Part shown: positions 9,782-22,014 of the stretch, piece after piece
Layout of the letters: each line of letters begins with the position of its first letter
How positions within the stretch are numbered: position 1 is the stretch's first letter
DNA from: Cordylochernes scorpioides
Taxonomy: Eukaryota; Arthropoda; Arachnida; Pseudoscorpiones; Chernetidae
Assembly: GCA_030710605.1 (NCBI GenBank)
Contig: CP092863.1
Span: forward strand, 58,258,899 to 58,322,898
Reading direction: 5' to 3'
Length of the DNA: 64,000 nucleotides
Position numbers and translations under genes: made by a program
The notes under the pieces: model-generated
What the model was told of the DNA's origin: nothing
The model's input: only the letters and a program-made list of their open reading frames with translations
The model's database searches: none

Positions 9782-9875
9782 GATTTGAGCCGGCCACTCG
9801 GAAACAATAACAATGGGGTCATATAGGGAAAAGCCGCGACGTCTGGCGGTCGACCCAACAGAGTAGTTTGCTTTA
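9782..9875. repeat. Dispersed repeat, copy 1 (partner at 40861)
   Basis: The segment with GAGCCGGCCACTCGGAAAC and GCGACGTCTGGCGGTCGACC matches 40861-40955 over about 90 bp with moderate divergence. No ORF or ends could be defined. The flanking 9876-10240 is AT-rich and shows nothing recognisable. Confidence 0.5.
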
Positions 9876-10240
9876 GAAATTATAATAAAAAAAATAAAAA
9901 AATTATATAGCATATATATAATACATATTCTTTCCTGCCTTTATAATTCAACAAAATCAAAAAACAATATACTGTATAATTGTGTGTGGCTGGAAGTGGT
10001 ACTATAGAGGAATATTAGCCAGAAAGCTTGAAAAAAATAGTTAAAAGAGACCTGGCCCTGGATTGTTTATTGATTTTTTGAAATAAAACTAAATAATATA
10101 AATATATTTTATATTTTAAACTGTATAATAACGACACTTTTAGTATATGTTAGATATCTTTCAATTAGTTAGAGCCGATACTTTATAAGATCCTACCCTT
10201 CTATTAAAATGTACACCGTTTTTTTTACTATTTACTATTT

Positions 10241-10430
10241 ACGACCACCCCATATTTTGTATATAAACTATTTGTATTTGAACCCCCTATTTGTATTTGA
10301 ATTGAAAATGGCGACGTCAAAATAAAGATCCAAAGAATGTTCGGTCAGATGGTGGCAGCAGGGGACAGAGGAGGAAAATACCAAAGCCCTGATGGGGGGG
10401 CCCCCTCCCCCCAGGGACTTTTTATAGACG
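10241..10430 (+). other. Possible LTR end, primer-binding site and GC hairpin
   Basis: TGGTGGCAGC at 10350-10359 resembles the start of the region that follows the 5' LTR in some Gypsy-type elements. Shortly after, at about 10386-10425, a G-run and C-run form a strong hairpin closed by CCCT/AGGG. No gag or pol follows, so this is at most a fragment. The next 500 bp (10430-10941) hold only a (TC)-rich stretch and unsupported short frames. Confidence 0.25.
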
Positions 10431-10920
10431 ACCCCTGTGAACAGGACAGGTTTTAGCAGGGGGGTCAGCGTCAGTATGTTGTAGAGTGTGTCGATCGGCA
10501 GACCGCTTCTGTCTCTCTCGGTCTCTCTCTTTCCATGTCTCGGTGATAGGCATCCAAGTTTGTGTCATGGCCTTTACCTCTGTCCCGTGGGCTGTCCCCG
10601 ATCACTCTCGGTGCTAACATCTAGCCCTGCCTCTGCTTCTTGTTGTCCGCGTGTGGGAAGAACATCAACACTCGCCAGTCGTGTGACTGCCAGTTTATTC
10701 ATACGTCGGCAGGATCATTTGCAAAAATATTACATATATTAAAATAGTTATGTAACTTTGTGAAGATTGACTTTCTTCCAAACGAAGAGGTTTATTCCGC
10801 TTATATTTCGCTATTTCACGTGTGGCAGAACACCAATTGTTGCACTTCATAAAGATGGCTGTTTACTCAAGTCAAATATTGGTTAAAATATAAAGGATTC
10901 AGAAGATATATAACTAATAA

Positions 10921-10941
10921 ACACCTAATATATATATATAT
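10921..10941. repeat. (TA)n tract at the left edge of the Naiad array
   Basis: A short TA microsatellite directly adjoins the inverted Naiad fragment. A matching TA tract lies at the right edge of the array (22971-22991), so the whole array sits in one microsatellite, which fits the reported insertion bias of Naiad elements. Confidence 0.6.
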
Positions 10942-11069
10942 TAGTCCAGTTTTGTATTAAAATTATCTTCACTATTATGATCATTTAAATACAAATTATA
11001 AAATTTGTAAAATGTTATTAATTTGTAGATAGAGAGAGAAAAAAGAAAAAAAAAAAATCCATTACTTCT
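10942..11069 (-). mobile_element. Inverted Naiad pseudo-LTR fragment
   Basis: This segment is the reverse complement of 14117-14241 of the array (3' part of the unit), differing only in the length of the A/T run. It is followed by about 13 bp of filler (11070-11082) and then by the truncated copy 1 in direct orientation. Inverted 5' pieces are a known mark of Penelope-like insertions. Confidence 0.8.
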
Positions 11070-11082
11070 CCTTTACTACTCC

Positions 11083-13012
11083 CGTCGATAAATTTATTAA
11101 AACATTATTTAAACTAAATAATAATAAATTTATCAAACTCATAGAATATATTAAAATTCATAATCTGACTAACAGATTAATAGATATCACACACGACATC
11201 TTTAAATACAGAAAAATTAAACAAAATACTAATAACATTAATATTATCATTAAATTTAATAACAATTTATTTAATCATATTAAATTTAATGATATTTTTA
11301 ATAACCAAATCATCAATAATCTTTTCCCTATAAAAAATTTAAATTTTAAAACAATCTGGAGATACAATAAAAATATAGGTAATTTAGTTTGCAATTATAA
11401 CCAATTTATTAATAATTTGGCAAATTTTAAAAAAATTAAATGTAATTGCAACAACTATATTGATAAATATAAGTACTCAGGTCATATATTAACTAGCAAC
11501 TTTTCTTTTTTAAATCCAGAATATCAAGAAATTTTAAATAAAGGGTATAAATATATACCTCAAATTAAACACAATTATAATAATACAATTAAATCTATAT
11601 TAAAAGATATAGATATTTTCATAAATAAAACTAGTATAAAATACAGTATTCCAGAATTTACTTTTCTGGAATGGAAACATAATATTAAAAAGGAAATTTT
11701 AAATTATTATAATAATACACTTAAATACACAAAACCCAATTCAGACATTCCTTCTTTCAAAGAAAATATAATTAATTTACAGAAGGACTATATTATCACT
11801 CCTATAGATAAATGTCCCAATAATTTATCTTTAATTTGTAAAAATCTATACCACGATATACTAAAAAAGGAAATTGATAATAATCATAAATACACTTTTG
11901 CTAGAACTACAGGCACAAAAATCAAAAAAGACATCAAAAATGTTGAAAATTCACTAAAAATTTATAATAACCACAAAAATCCAAACATACCAAAGTTCTA
12001 TATAATTCCTAAACTACACAAAAAACCTATTTCTTTCAGAACAATCACATCTGGTATAAATTCAGTCATAAAAAATATTGATATACAATTAGCCTCAACA
12101 CTACAATTTATTATAAATAAATTAACTAATAAATATAATTATAAATTTATCGACTCAAATAAAAAAATCATTAATTATTTAATGAACAATTGGACAAATA
12201 TTGAAACAGTACACACATTTGACTTTGAGGACCTATATTCTAAAATAAATTTAAGAGATCTAAATAATAAAATAACCAATTTATTTAATGAATTAATTAA
12301 TGACAAAACTTTCTACATTAAAATTATTCATAACAAATATAAAACATTTAAATTAGATCTTAAAACAGCAAAAACTCTACTGGAAACATTTTTAAATTTT
12401 AACTATATAGAATTTAAAAATAAAATATATATTCAATCAGAAGGCGTTCCCATGGGTACTTCTTCTAGTCCGTTACTAGCAAATTTAATATTGTTCTGGT
12501 ACGAAAGAGAATACTTTCTACAAAATAATATTAATTGGCAAATATTCCGATATGTAGATGACATAATAATATTTAATAATCCACTGTTTAAAAAATTAAT
12601 ACCTGAAATATATCCTAAATACTTGAAACTTAAGAACAATGAAAAAATTTATAGAAACAAAAAAGTTAACTTTTTAGACTTGAATATAGACCTTACAAAT
12701 AGTGCTGTTAGAGTTTATAATAAAAAGAGTAATTATAATTTCAATATTATAAAATACTGTAATATGAATTCTAATATATCATTAAATTGCTGTAAAGGTA
12801 TATATTATGGTCAGTTTCTAAGATTTTATAGAATAAATAATATATTAGATAATTTCATAGAAGATGTTAAAAATTTAAACATGGAATTTATTAAAAACAA
12901 ATTTAGTATCAAACAAGTAAAATATTTCAACAGTATATCAATTATAAAATATTTAAAAAAAAATAAATGGAAATATCCATTTATGAAATCAACTTTCTAT
13001 AATTTCTCTTAA
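11083..13012 (+). pseudogene. Naiad reverse transcriptase, N-terminally truncated
   Basis: The frame lacks the whole GIY-YIG domain and starts in the linker before the CxC motif (CNC near 11441). RT blocks are intact: KPISFRTITSGINSV, FDFEDLYSKINL, GVPMGTSSSPLLANLI, RYVDDIIIF and KVNFLDLNI. It ends at a TAA (13010-13012). The first in-track start (11417) is a TTG, not a real start. With no endonuclease domain this copy is likely a by-product of 5' truncation during insertion. Confidence 0.8.
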
Positions 13013-13438
13013 TATTAACTAAAACAAATTTATAATCTTTAACAGTTAATTAAACTTTTATTAAATAACTGATTAAAAGATTTTTTCACAAGATTTTTTA
13101 AAGTTTTAAAGTATATATTTCATTTTTGTTTAATCTCCAATTTCTGGGGAGGAAAATGGAAGTTAAATAAAGATGAATTTGCACAATTAATAGCTTTATT
13201 AAACTCTTATAATTTGCCTTTTTAAAGGAATATTAAAAGATGATTAAGTGTTAAATCAGTTATTTTGATATAACTATCTGTAAAGATTATAAAACTTAGC
13301 TTTCTTCCTTTAACTATTTTTCCTATCTTCTTTAATTTTCTTGTTGTTCAAAAAAATTCTGAAGAAATGGTCTAAATTTGAAATGTGGGGGGACATTCCC
13401 CTCCCGCGACATGTGCAAGCCAGAAATAGATATACACA

Positions 13439-13459
13439 ATGGAGGACGCAGCGGTCAAG
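13439..13459 (+). other. Candidate start-codon mini-exon (splices to copy 2 ORF)
   Basis: Here ATG and six further codons (MEDAAVK) end in AAG directly followed by GTAGGT, a strong 5' splice site, at 13460. The next unit has a CTAAG acceptor ending at 14840, and translation from 14841 is in phase and continuous into the GIY-YIG ORF. The predicted intron is 1,381 bp. The exon sits in the only GC-rich island of the unit, so a promoter there is plausible. Inference from sequence alone. Confidence 0.45.
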
Positions 13460-14840
13460 GTAGGTTTACAGTTTGAATTTGTTAACACTGGTATCTGTTA
13501 TATGTTCATTTAAATATTTCACTGAAACAACTTAATATTAACACATAAAATACGGTTTAAAAGAGATCTATGACATAATAAAGGAGGGGTTGAAATGTCG
13601 CTGAAATTTTATCTGATGATCCCCGTTTAATCAGATCTCTTTTTCCAATTTATTTCAATTTAAAGTTTTTTGTGTATGTCTGGTCTACCATTAGGGTTTC
13701 AAAACATAATATCCAAACTTATAACAAATGTTAATTCATACTATAGATATATTACTAAATACAACTATTTATAATCATATTATAAAATAAAAAAACCTTT
13801 AAAAATCTTTAAAAAAAAAAAAAAAAAAAGGATAAAACATAAAATCATAAAAAAAATATATATATATATACTAACAATTTTATCTACCTTCTTTATAAAA
13901 CTCTTTTTTATTTCCCTTATTATTAGTTTGATTAAAAGTGCATGGTTCTGTCTTTCTCTCTTTTTTCTAACTATTATATATATTATCTCTTCGATTATTC
14001 TATATATAGGATTAGAGTATGTCTGAATGACGTGTAAAAGCCGATGTAATAGACGTTACTTTGTTAATTTTTTTATTGTTATTAATTATAAATATATAAT
14101 TAACTTGAGGATGTAAAAGAAGTAATGGATTTTTTTTTTTTTTCTCTCTCTATCTACAAATTAATAACATTTTACAAATTTTATAATTTGTATTTAAATG
14201 ATCATAATAGTGAAGATAATTTTAATACAAAACTGGACTATAAAATTAAATAACTATTTATTATTATAATTAATTTAGATTTAGCTTGCTAATCTAATCA
14301 AATCTAACTGATATAAGTTATCATTATTATCAGTTTGCTCCTTAAATTTTTTAAAATTAGAATCACTGTTATAATTTTGTTATATAGTTTCTACACTATA
14401 TTAATTCATATGAGCTTGCTCTATGATATATTTTTTTATATATAACATAATATACAAATTAAATTATATTAGATATTCTAATATAAATAAATCTTCATAC
14501 AAATTTTAATTATCTTTCATTGTTTGATTATTAAAAATTAAATTATAAAAGTAATTCTAGAAAAAAAAATAATTTCAGAACTTTTGTTTTTTTTCAGTGT
14601 TTTTGTTAGTTTAAAGATGTTTTTTTTATTAGTTATTCTTAAAAATATAACAGATAACAAACAGTAATATCTATATATTTATAGATTAATTATTCAATTT
14701 ATTACAAATTTTATCACCACAAAAACAATTAAGTAAAATATATTTAAAAAATTCATAAGAATAACAAACTAAAAAAACTAAAAAAAACTACAAACATATT
14801 AGTGTTAGCACCTCTTTTATGTTAATTTAAACTCGCTAAG

Positions 14841-17300
14841 AATTGCCTAAGAAAAAATTGTCAAACTTGTCCCTCTCTTAAGAACCATGACACTTTTCAA
14901 ACAACTAGTTGTAAATTAGTGAATACTATTTATAAATTAACATGCCAAATTTGTCAACTATCATATATAGGACAAACTTGTAACCCATTAAATATACGAA
15001 TAAACCTACATAGAAACCACGCTAAAAAATCAATTGGTAATATATATATGAAAGAACACAATCAATTACATACTTTTAACAACTTTAAGATAGAAATACT
15101 AGACATATGTCAAAACAAAAAACAACGACTATTATTAGAAAACAACTACATTTATAAACACAACACATTATTCCCTTATGGACTTAACGACGAATTAAAC
15201 TACACATACAAACCACAAACAGAAGAAATTTCAACTTATGAAATCAGTTGCAAATATAAAAATGAATTTAAAACTAAACCTAATAAAACTAGAGGTAAAA
15301 CTACAAATAAATTAGGTTACATTGAATTTGAAGAATTACTGGACCCAAAACAAATGTACACTAACAACTTCGTCGATAAATTTATTAAAACATTATTTAA
15401 ACTAAATAATAATAAATTTATCAAACTCATAGAATATATTAAAATTCATAATCTGACTAACAGATTAATAGATATCACACACGACATCTTTAAATACAGA
15501 AAAATTAAACAAAATACTAATAACATTAATATTATCATTAAATTTAATAACAATTTATTTAATCATATTAAATTTAATGATATTTTTAATAACCAAATCA
15601 TCAATAATCTTTTCCCTATAAAAAATTTAAATTTTAAAACAATCTGGAGATACAATAAAAATATAGGTAATTTAGTTTGCAATTATAACCAATTTATTAA
15701 TAATTTGGCAAATTTTAAAAAAATTAAATGTAATTGCAACAACTATATTGATAAATATAAGTACTCAGGTCATATATTAACTAGCAACTTTTCTTTTTTA
15801 AATCCAGAATATCAAGAAATTTTAAATAAAGGGTATAAATATATACCTCAAATTAAACACAATTATAATAATACAATTAAATCTATATTAAAAGATATAG
15901 ATATTTTCATAAATAAAACTAGTATAAAATACAGTATTCCAGAATTTACTTTTCTGGAATGGAAACATAATATTAAAAAGGAAATTTTAAATTATTATAA
16001 TAATACACTTAAATACACAAAACCCAATTCAGACATTCCTTCTTTCAAAGAAAATATAATTAATTTACAGAAGGACTATATTATCACTCCTATAGATAAA
16101 TGTCCCAATAATTTATCTTTAATTTGTAAAAATCTATACCACGATATACTAAAAAAGGAAATTGATAATAATCATAAATACACTTTTGCTAGAACTACAG
16201 GCACAAAAATCAAAAAAGACATCAAAAATGTTGAAAATTCACTAAAAATTTATAATAACCACAAAAATCCAAACATACCAAAGTTCTATATAATTCCTAA
16301 ACTACACAAAAAACCTATTTCTTTCAGAACAATCACATCTGGTATAAATTCAGTCATAAAAAATATTGATATACAATTAGCCTCAACACTACAATTTATT
16401 ATAAATAAATTAACTAATAAATATAATTATAAATTTATCGACTCAAATAAAAAAATCATTAATTATTTAATGAACAATTGGACAAATATTGAAACAGTAC
16501 ACACATTTGACTTTGAGGACCTATATTCTAAAATAAATTTAAGAGATCTAAATAATAAAATAACCAATTTATTTAATGAATTAATTAATGACAAAACTTT
16601 CTACATTAAAATTATTCATAACAAATATAAAACATTTAAATTAGATCTTAAAACAGCAAAAACTCTACTGGAAACATTTTTAAATTTTAACTATATAGAA
16701 TTTAAAAATAAAATATATATTCAATCAGAAGGCGTTCCCATGGGTACTTCTTCTAGTCCGTTACTAGCAAATTTAATATTGTTCTGGTACGAAAGAGAAT
16801 ACTTTCTACAAAATAATATTAATTGGCAAATATTCCGATATGTAGATGACATAATAATATTTAATAATCCACTGTTTAAAAAATTAATACCTGAAATATA
16901 TCCTAAATACTTGAAACTTAAGAACAATGAAAAAATTTATAGAAACAAAAAAGTTAACTTTTTAGACTTGAATATAGACCTTACAAATAGTGCTGTTAGA
17001 GTTTATAATAAAAAGAGTAATTATAATTTCAATATTATAAAATACTGTAATATGAATTCTAATATATCATTAAATTGCTGTAAAGGTATATATTATGGTC
17101 AGTTTCTAAGATTTTATAGAATAAATAATATATTAGATAATTTCATAGAAGATGTTAAAAATTTAAACATGGAATTTATTAAAAACAAATTTAGTATCAA
17201 ACAAGTAAAATATTTCAACAGTATATCAATTATAAAATATTTAAAAAAAAATAAATGGAAATATCCATTTATGAAATCAACTTTCTATAATTTCTCTTAA
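14841..17300 (+). CDS. GIY-YIG endonuclease / reverse transcriptase of Naiad element, copy 2
   Basis: An N-terminal GIY-YIG endonuclease (residues counted from the GTG at 14919: Y5, Y16-I17-G18, R27, E74) holds a CCHH zinc set (C9, C12, H31, H34). A CxC motif (C271, C273) precedes the RT, with GVPMG at 605 and the catalytic YVDD at 641-644. Endonuclease before RT is the permuted order of Naiad/Chlamys elements; canonical Penelope has it at the C-terminus. The frame is open from 14826, has no ATG before codon 44, and upstream keeps extra cysteines (CLRKNCQTCP). I start the exon at the 14840 acceptor. Retrotransposition by target-primed reverse transcription is expected. Confidence 0.85.
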   Translation, partial: NCLRKNCQTCPSLKNHDTFQTTSCKLVNTIYKLTCQICQLSYIGQTCNPLNIRINLHRNHAKKSIGNIYMKEHNQLHTFNNFKIEILDICQNKKQRLLLENNYIYKHNTLFPYGLNDELNYTYKPQTEEISTYEISCKYKNEFKTKPNKTRGKTTNKLGYIEFEELLDPKQMYTNNFVDKFIKTLFKLNNNKFIKLIEYIKIHNLTNRLIDITHDIFKYRKIKQNTNNINIIIKFNNNLFNHIKFNDIFNNQIINNLFPIKNLNFKTIWRYNKNIGNLVCNYNQFINNLANFKKIKCNCNNYIDKYKYSGHILTSNFSFLNPEYQEILNKGYKYIPQIKHNYNNTIKSILKDIDIFINKTSIKYSIPEFTFLEWKHNIKKEILNYYNNTLKYTKPNSDIPSFKENIINLQKDYIITPIDKCPNNLSLICKNLYHDILKKEIDNNHKYTFARTTGTKIKKDIKNVENSLKIYNNHKNPNIPKFYIIPKLHKKPISFRTITSGINSVIKNIDIQLASTLQFIINKLTNKYNYKFIDSNKKIINYLMNNWTNIETVHTFDFEDLYSKINLRDLNNKITNLFNELINDKTFYIKIIHNKYKTFKLDLKTAKTLLETFLNFNYIEFKNKIYIQSEGVPMGTSSSPLLANLILFWYEREYFLQNNINWQIFRYVDDIIIFNNPLFKKLIPEIYPKYLKLKNNEKIYRNKKVNFLDLNIDLTNSAVRVYNKKSNYNFNIIKYCNMNSNISLNCCKGIYYGQFLRFYRINNILDNFIEDVKNLNMEFIKNKFSIKQVKYFNSISIIKYLKKNKWKYPFMKSTFYNFS

Positions 17301-17726
17301 TATTAACTAAAACAAATTTATAATCTTTAACAGTTAATTAAACTTTTATTAAATAACTGATTAAAAGATTTTTTCACAAGATTTTTTAAAGTTTTAAAGT
17401 ATATATTTCATTTTTGTTTAATCTCCAATTTCTGGGGAGGAAAATGGAAGTTAAATAAAGATGAATTTGCACAATTAATAGCTTTATTAAACTCTTATAA
17501 TTTGCCTTTTTAAAGGAATATTAAAAGATGATTAAGTGTTAAATCAGTTATTTTGATATAACTATCTGTAAAGATTATAAAACTTAGCTTTCTTCCTTTA
17601 ACTATTTTTCCTATCTTCTTTAATTTTCTTGTTGTTCAAAAAAATTCTGAAGAAATGGTCTAAATTTGAAATGTGGGGGGACATTCCCCTCCCGCGACAT
17701 GTGCAAGCCAGAAATAGATATACACA

Positions 17727-17747
17727 ATGGAGGACGCAGCGGTCAAG
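17727..17747 (+). other. Candidate start-codon mini-exon (splices to copy 3 ORF)
   Basis: Same as the mini-exon at 13439, 4,288 bp further on. The donor GTAGGT starts at 17748 and the matching acceptor ends at 19128, again in phase with the ORF of the following unit. Confidence 0.45.
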
Positions 17748-19128
17748 GTAGGTTTACAGTTTGAATTTGTTAACACTGGTATCTGTTATATGTTCATTTA
17801 AATATTTCACTGAAACAACTTAATATTAACACATAAAATACGGTTTAAAAGAGATCTATGACATAATAAAGGAGGGGTTGAAATGTCGCTGAAATTTTAT
17901 CTGATGATCCCCGTTTAATCAGATCTCTTTTTCCAATTTATTTCAATTTAAAGTTTTTTGTGTATGTCTGGTCTACCATTAGGGTTTCAAAACATAATAT
18001 CCAAACTTATAACAAATGTTAATTCATACTATAGATATATTACTAAATACAACTATTTATAATCATATTATAAAATAAAAAAACCTTTAAAAATCTTTAA
18101 AAAAAAAAAAAAAAAAAGGATAAAACATAAAATCATAAAAAAAATATATATATATATACTAACAATTTTATCTACCTTCTTTATAAAACTCTTTTTTATT
18201 TCCCTTATTATTAGTTTGATTAAAAGTGCATGGTTCTGTCTTTCTCTCTTTTTTCTAACTATTATATATATTATCTCTTCGATTATTCTATATATAGGAT
18301 TAGAGTATGTCTGAATGACGTGTAAAAGCCGATGTAATAGACGTTACTTTGTTAATTTTTTTATTGTTATTAATTATAAATATATAATTAACTTGAGGAT
18401 GTAAAAGAAGTAATGGATTTTTTTTTTTTTTCTCTCTCTATCTACAAATTAATAACATTTTACAAATTTTATAATTTGTATTTAAATGATCATAATAGTG
18501 AAGATAATTTTAATACAAAACTGGACTATAAAATTAAATAACTATTTATTATTATAATTAATTTAGATTTAGCTTGCTAATCTAATCAAATCTAACTGAT
18601 ATAAGTTATCATTATTATCAGTTTGCTCCTTAAATTTTTTAAAATTAGAATCACTGTTATAATTTTGTTATATAGTTTCTACACTATATTAATTCATATG
18701 AGCTTGCTCTATGATATATTTTTTTATATATAACATAATATACAAATTAAATTATATTAGATATTCTAATATAAATAAATCTTCATACAAATTTTAATTA
18801 TCTTTCATTGTTTGATTATTAAAAATTAAATTATAAAAGTAATTCTAGAAAAAAAAATAATTTCAGAACTTTTGTTTTTTTTCAGTGTTTTTGTTAGTTT
18901 AAAGATGTTTTTTTTATTAGTTATTCTTAAAAATATAACAGATAACAAACAGTAATATCTATATATTTATAGATTAATTATTCAATTTATTACAAATTTT
19001 ATCACCACAAAAACAATTAAGTAAAATATATTTAAAAAATTCATAAGAATAACAAACTAAAAAAACTAAAAAAAACTACAAACATATTAGTGTTAGCACC
19101 TCTTTTATGTTAATTTAAACTCGCTAAG

Positions 19129-21588
19129 AATTGCCTAAGAAAAAATTGTCAAACTTGTCCCTCTCTTAAGAACCATGACACTTTTCAAACAACTAGTTGT
19201 AAATTAGTGAATACTATTTATAAATTAACATGCCAAATTTGTCAACTATCATATATAGGACAAACTTGTAACCCATTAAATATACGAATAAACCTACATA
19301 GAAACCACGCTAAAAAATCAATTGGTAATATATATATGAAAGAACACAATCAATTACATACTTTTAACAACTTTAAGATAGAAATACTAGACATATGTCA
19401 AAACAAAAAACAACGACTATTATTAGAAAACAACTACATTTATAAACACAACACATTATTCCCTTATGGACTTAACGACGAATTAAACTACACATACAAA
19501 CCACAAACAGAAGAAATTTCAACTTATGAAATCAGTTGCAAATATAAAAATGAATTTAAAACTAAACCTAATAAAACTAGAGGTAAAACTACAAATAAAT
19601 TAGGTTACATTGAATTTGAAGAATTACTGGACCCAAAACAAATGTACACTAACAACTTCGTCGATAAATTTATTAAAACATTATTTAAACTAAATAATAA
19701 TAAATTTATCAAACTCATAGAATATATTAAAATTCATAATCTGACTAACAGATTAATAGATATCACACACGACATCTTTAAATACAGAAAAATTAAACAA
19801 AATACTAATAACATTAATATTATCATTAAATTTAATAACAATTTATTTAATCATATTAAATTTAATGATATTTTTAATAACCAAATCATCAATAATCTTT
19901 TCCCTATAAAAAATTTAAATTTTAAAACAATCTGGAGATACAATAAAAATATAGGTAATTTAGTTTGCAATTATAACCAATTTATTAATAATTTGGCAAA
20001 TTTTAAAAAAATTAAATGTAATTGCAACAACTATATTGATAAATATAAGTACTCAGGTCATATATTAACTAGCAACTTTTCTTTTTTAAATCCAGAATAT
20101 CAAGAAATTTTAAATAAAGGGTATAAATATATACCTCAAATTAAACACAATTATAATAATACAATTAAATCTATATTAAAAGATATAGATATTTTCATAA
20201 ATAAAACTAGTATAAAATACAGTATTCCAGAATTTACTTTTCTGGAATGGAAACATAATATTAAAAAGGAAATTTTAAATTATTATAATAATACACTTAA
20301 ATACACAAAACCCAATTCAGACATTCCTTCTTTCAAAGAAAATATAATTAATTTACAGAAGGACTATATTATCACTCCTATAGATAAATGTCCCAATAAT
20401 TTATCTTTAATTTGTAAAAATCTATACCACGATATACTAAAAAAGGAAATTGATAATAATCATAAATACACTTTTGCTAGAACTACAGGCACAAAAATCA
20501 AAAAAGACATCAAAAATGTTGAAAATTCACTAAAAATTTATAATAACCACAAAAATCCAAACATACCAAAGTTCTATATAATTCCTAAACTACACAAAAA
20601 ACCTATTTCTTTCAGAACAATCACATCTGGTATAAATTCAGTCATAAAAAATATTGATATACAATTAGCCTCAACACTACAATTTATTATAAATAAATTA
20701 ACTAATAAATATAATTATAAATTTATCGACTCAAATAAAAAAATCATTAATTATTTAATGAACAATTGGACAAATATTGAAACAGTACACACATTTGACT
20801 TTGAGGACCTATATTCTAAAATAAATTTAAGAGATCTAAATAATAAAATAACCAATTTATTTAATGAATTAATTAATGACAAAACTTTCTACATTAAAAT
20901 TATTCATAACAAATATAAAACATTTAAATTAGATCTTAAAACAGCAAAAACTCTACTGGAAACATTTTTAAATTTTAACTATATAGAATTTAAAAATAAA
21001 ATATATATTCAATCAGAAGGCGTTCCCATGGGTACTTCTTCTAGTCCGTTACTAGCAAATTTAATATTGTTCTGGTACGAAAGAGAATACTTTCTACAAA
21101 ATAATATTAATTGGCAAATATTCCGATATGTAGATGACATAATAATATTTAATAATCCACTGTTTAAAAAATTAATACCTGAAATATATCCTAAATACTT
21201 GAAACTTAAGAACAATGAAAAAATTTATAGAAACAAAAAAGTTAACTTTTTAGACTTGAATATAGACCTTACAAATAGTGCTGTTAGAGTTTATAATAAA
21301 AAGAGTAATTATAATTTCAATATTATAAAATACTGTAATATGAATTCTAATATATCATTAAATTGCTGTAAAGGTATATATTATGGTCAGTTTCTAAGAT
21401 TTTATAGAATAAATAATATATTAGATAATTTCATAGAAGATGTTAAAAATTTAAACATGGAATTTATTAAAAACAAATTTAGTATCAAACAAGTAAAATA
21501 TTTCAACAGTATATCAATTATAAAATATTTAAAAAAAAATAAATGGAAATATCCATTTATGAAATCAACTTTCTATAATTTCTCTTAA
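19129..21588 (+). CDS. GIY-YIG endonuclease / reverse transcriptase of Naiad element, copy 3
   Basis: The protein from the GTG at 19207 is identical to that of copy 2 (793 residues), with the same intact endonuclease, CxC and RT motifs. All cysteine codons are normal and there is no in-frame TGA, so it is not one of the selenocysteine-containing Naiads reported from spiders and clams. Exon start at 19129 follows the proposed splice with the 17727 mini-exon. Confidence 0.85.
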   Translation, partial: NCLRKNCQTCPSLKNHDTFQTTSCKLVNTIYKLTCQICQLSYIGQTCNPLNIRINLHRNHAKKSIGNIYMKEHNQLHTFNNFKIEILDICQNKKQRLLLENNYIYKHNTLFPYGLNDELNYTYKPQTEEISTYEISCKYKNEFKTKPNKTRGKTTNKLGYIEFEELLDPKQMYTNNFVDKFIKTLFKLNNNKFIKLIEYIKIHNLTNRLIDITHDIFKYRKIKQNTNNINIIIKFNNNLFNHIKFNDIFNNQIINNLFPIKNLNFKTIWRYNKNIGNLVCNYNQFINNLANFKKIKCNCNNYIDKYKYSGHILTSNFSFLNPEYQEILNKGYKYIPQIKHNYNNTIKSILKDIDIFINKTSIKYSIPEFTFLEWKHNIKKEILNYYNNTLKYTKPNSDIPSFKENIINLQKDYIITPIDKCPNNLSLICKNLYHDILKKEIDNNHKYTFARTTGTKIKKDIKNVENSLKIYNNHKNPNIPKFYIIPKLHKKPISFRTITSGINSVIKNIDIQLASTLQFIINKLTNKYNYKFIDSNKKIINYLMNNWTNIETVHTFDFEDLYSKINLRDLNNKITNLFNELINDKTFYIKIIHNKYKTFKLDLKTAKTLLETFLNFNYIEFKNKIYIQSEGVPMGTSSSPLLANLILFWYEREYFLQNNINWQIFRYVDDIIIFNNPLFKKLIPEIYPKYLKLKNNEKIYRNKKVNFLDLNIDLTNSAVRVYNKKSNYNFNIIKYCNMNSNISLNCCKGIYYGQFLRFYRINNILDNFIEDVKNLNMEFIKNKFSIKQVKYFNSISIIKYLKKNKWKYPFMKSTFYNFS

Positions 21589-22014
21589 TATTAACTAAAA
21601 CAAATTTATAATCTTTAACAGTTAATTAAACTTTTATTAAATAACTGATTAAAAGATTTTTTCACAAGATTTTTTAAAGTTTTAAAGTATATATTTCATT
21701 TTTGTTTAATCTCCAATTTCTGGGGAGGAAAATGGAAGTTAAATAAAGATGAATTTGCACAATTAATAGCTTTATTAAACTCTTATAATTTGCCTTTTTA
21801 AAGGAATATTAAAAGATGATTAAGTGTTAAATCAGTTATTTTGATATAACTATCTGTAAAGATTATAAAACTTAGCTTTCTTCCTTTAACTATTTTTCCT
21901 ATCTTCTTTAATTTTCTTGTTGTTCAAAAAAATTCTGAAGAAATGGTCTAAATTTGAAATGTGGGGGGACATTCCCCTCCCGCGACATGTGCAAGCCAGA
22001 AATAGATATACACA

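Larger units (their letters stand above)
11083..14401 (+). mobile_element. Naiad-type Penelope-like element, copy 1 (5'-truncated)
   Basis: Copy 1 begins inside the ORF and runs to the unit end at ...TTTCTACACTATAT. It is identical at protein level to copies 2 and 3 over its length. The 1.39-kb region after the stop (13013-14401) is AT-rich except for a GC island near 13390-13460 that holds a candidate first exon. Confidence 0.85.
14402..18689 (+). mobile_element. Naiad-type Penelope-like element, copy 2 (complete unit, 4,288 bp)
   Basis: A complete head-to-tail unit: 5' leader (14402-14840), one long ORF, and a 1.39-kb 3' region. It is joined directly to copy 1 on the left and copy 3 on the right. 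Such tandem arrangements, which make the outer unit act as a pseudo-LTR, are typical of Penelope-like elements. Confidence 0.85.

Noticed and set aside
10488-10742. 84-codon ORF in a TC-rich stretch
   Set aside because: Low-complexity sequence and no domain or conserved neighbour.
13611-13640. CTGATGATCCCC in the Naiad 3' region as a hammerhead
   Set aside because: No GAAA strand with matching helix II lies at a workable distance; the GAAA strings nearby leave too few bases for helices I and III. Naiads are reported to lack canonical hammerheads.
14919-17300. Naiad ORF as a selenoprotein
   Set aside because: Selenocysteine-containing Naiads are known from spiders and clams, but this frame has ordinary cysteine codons and no in-frame TGA.
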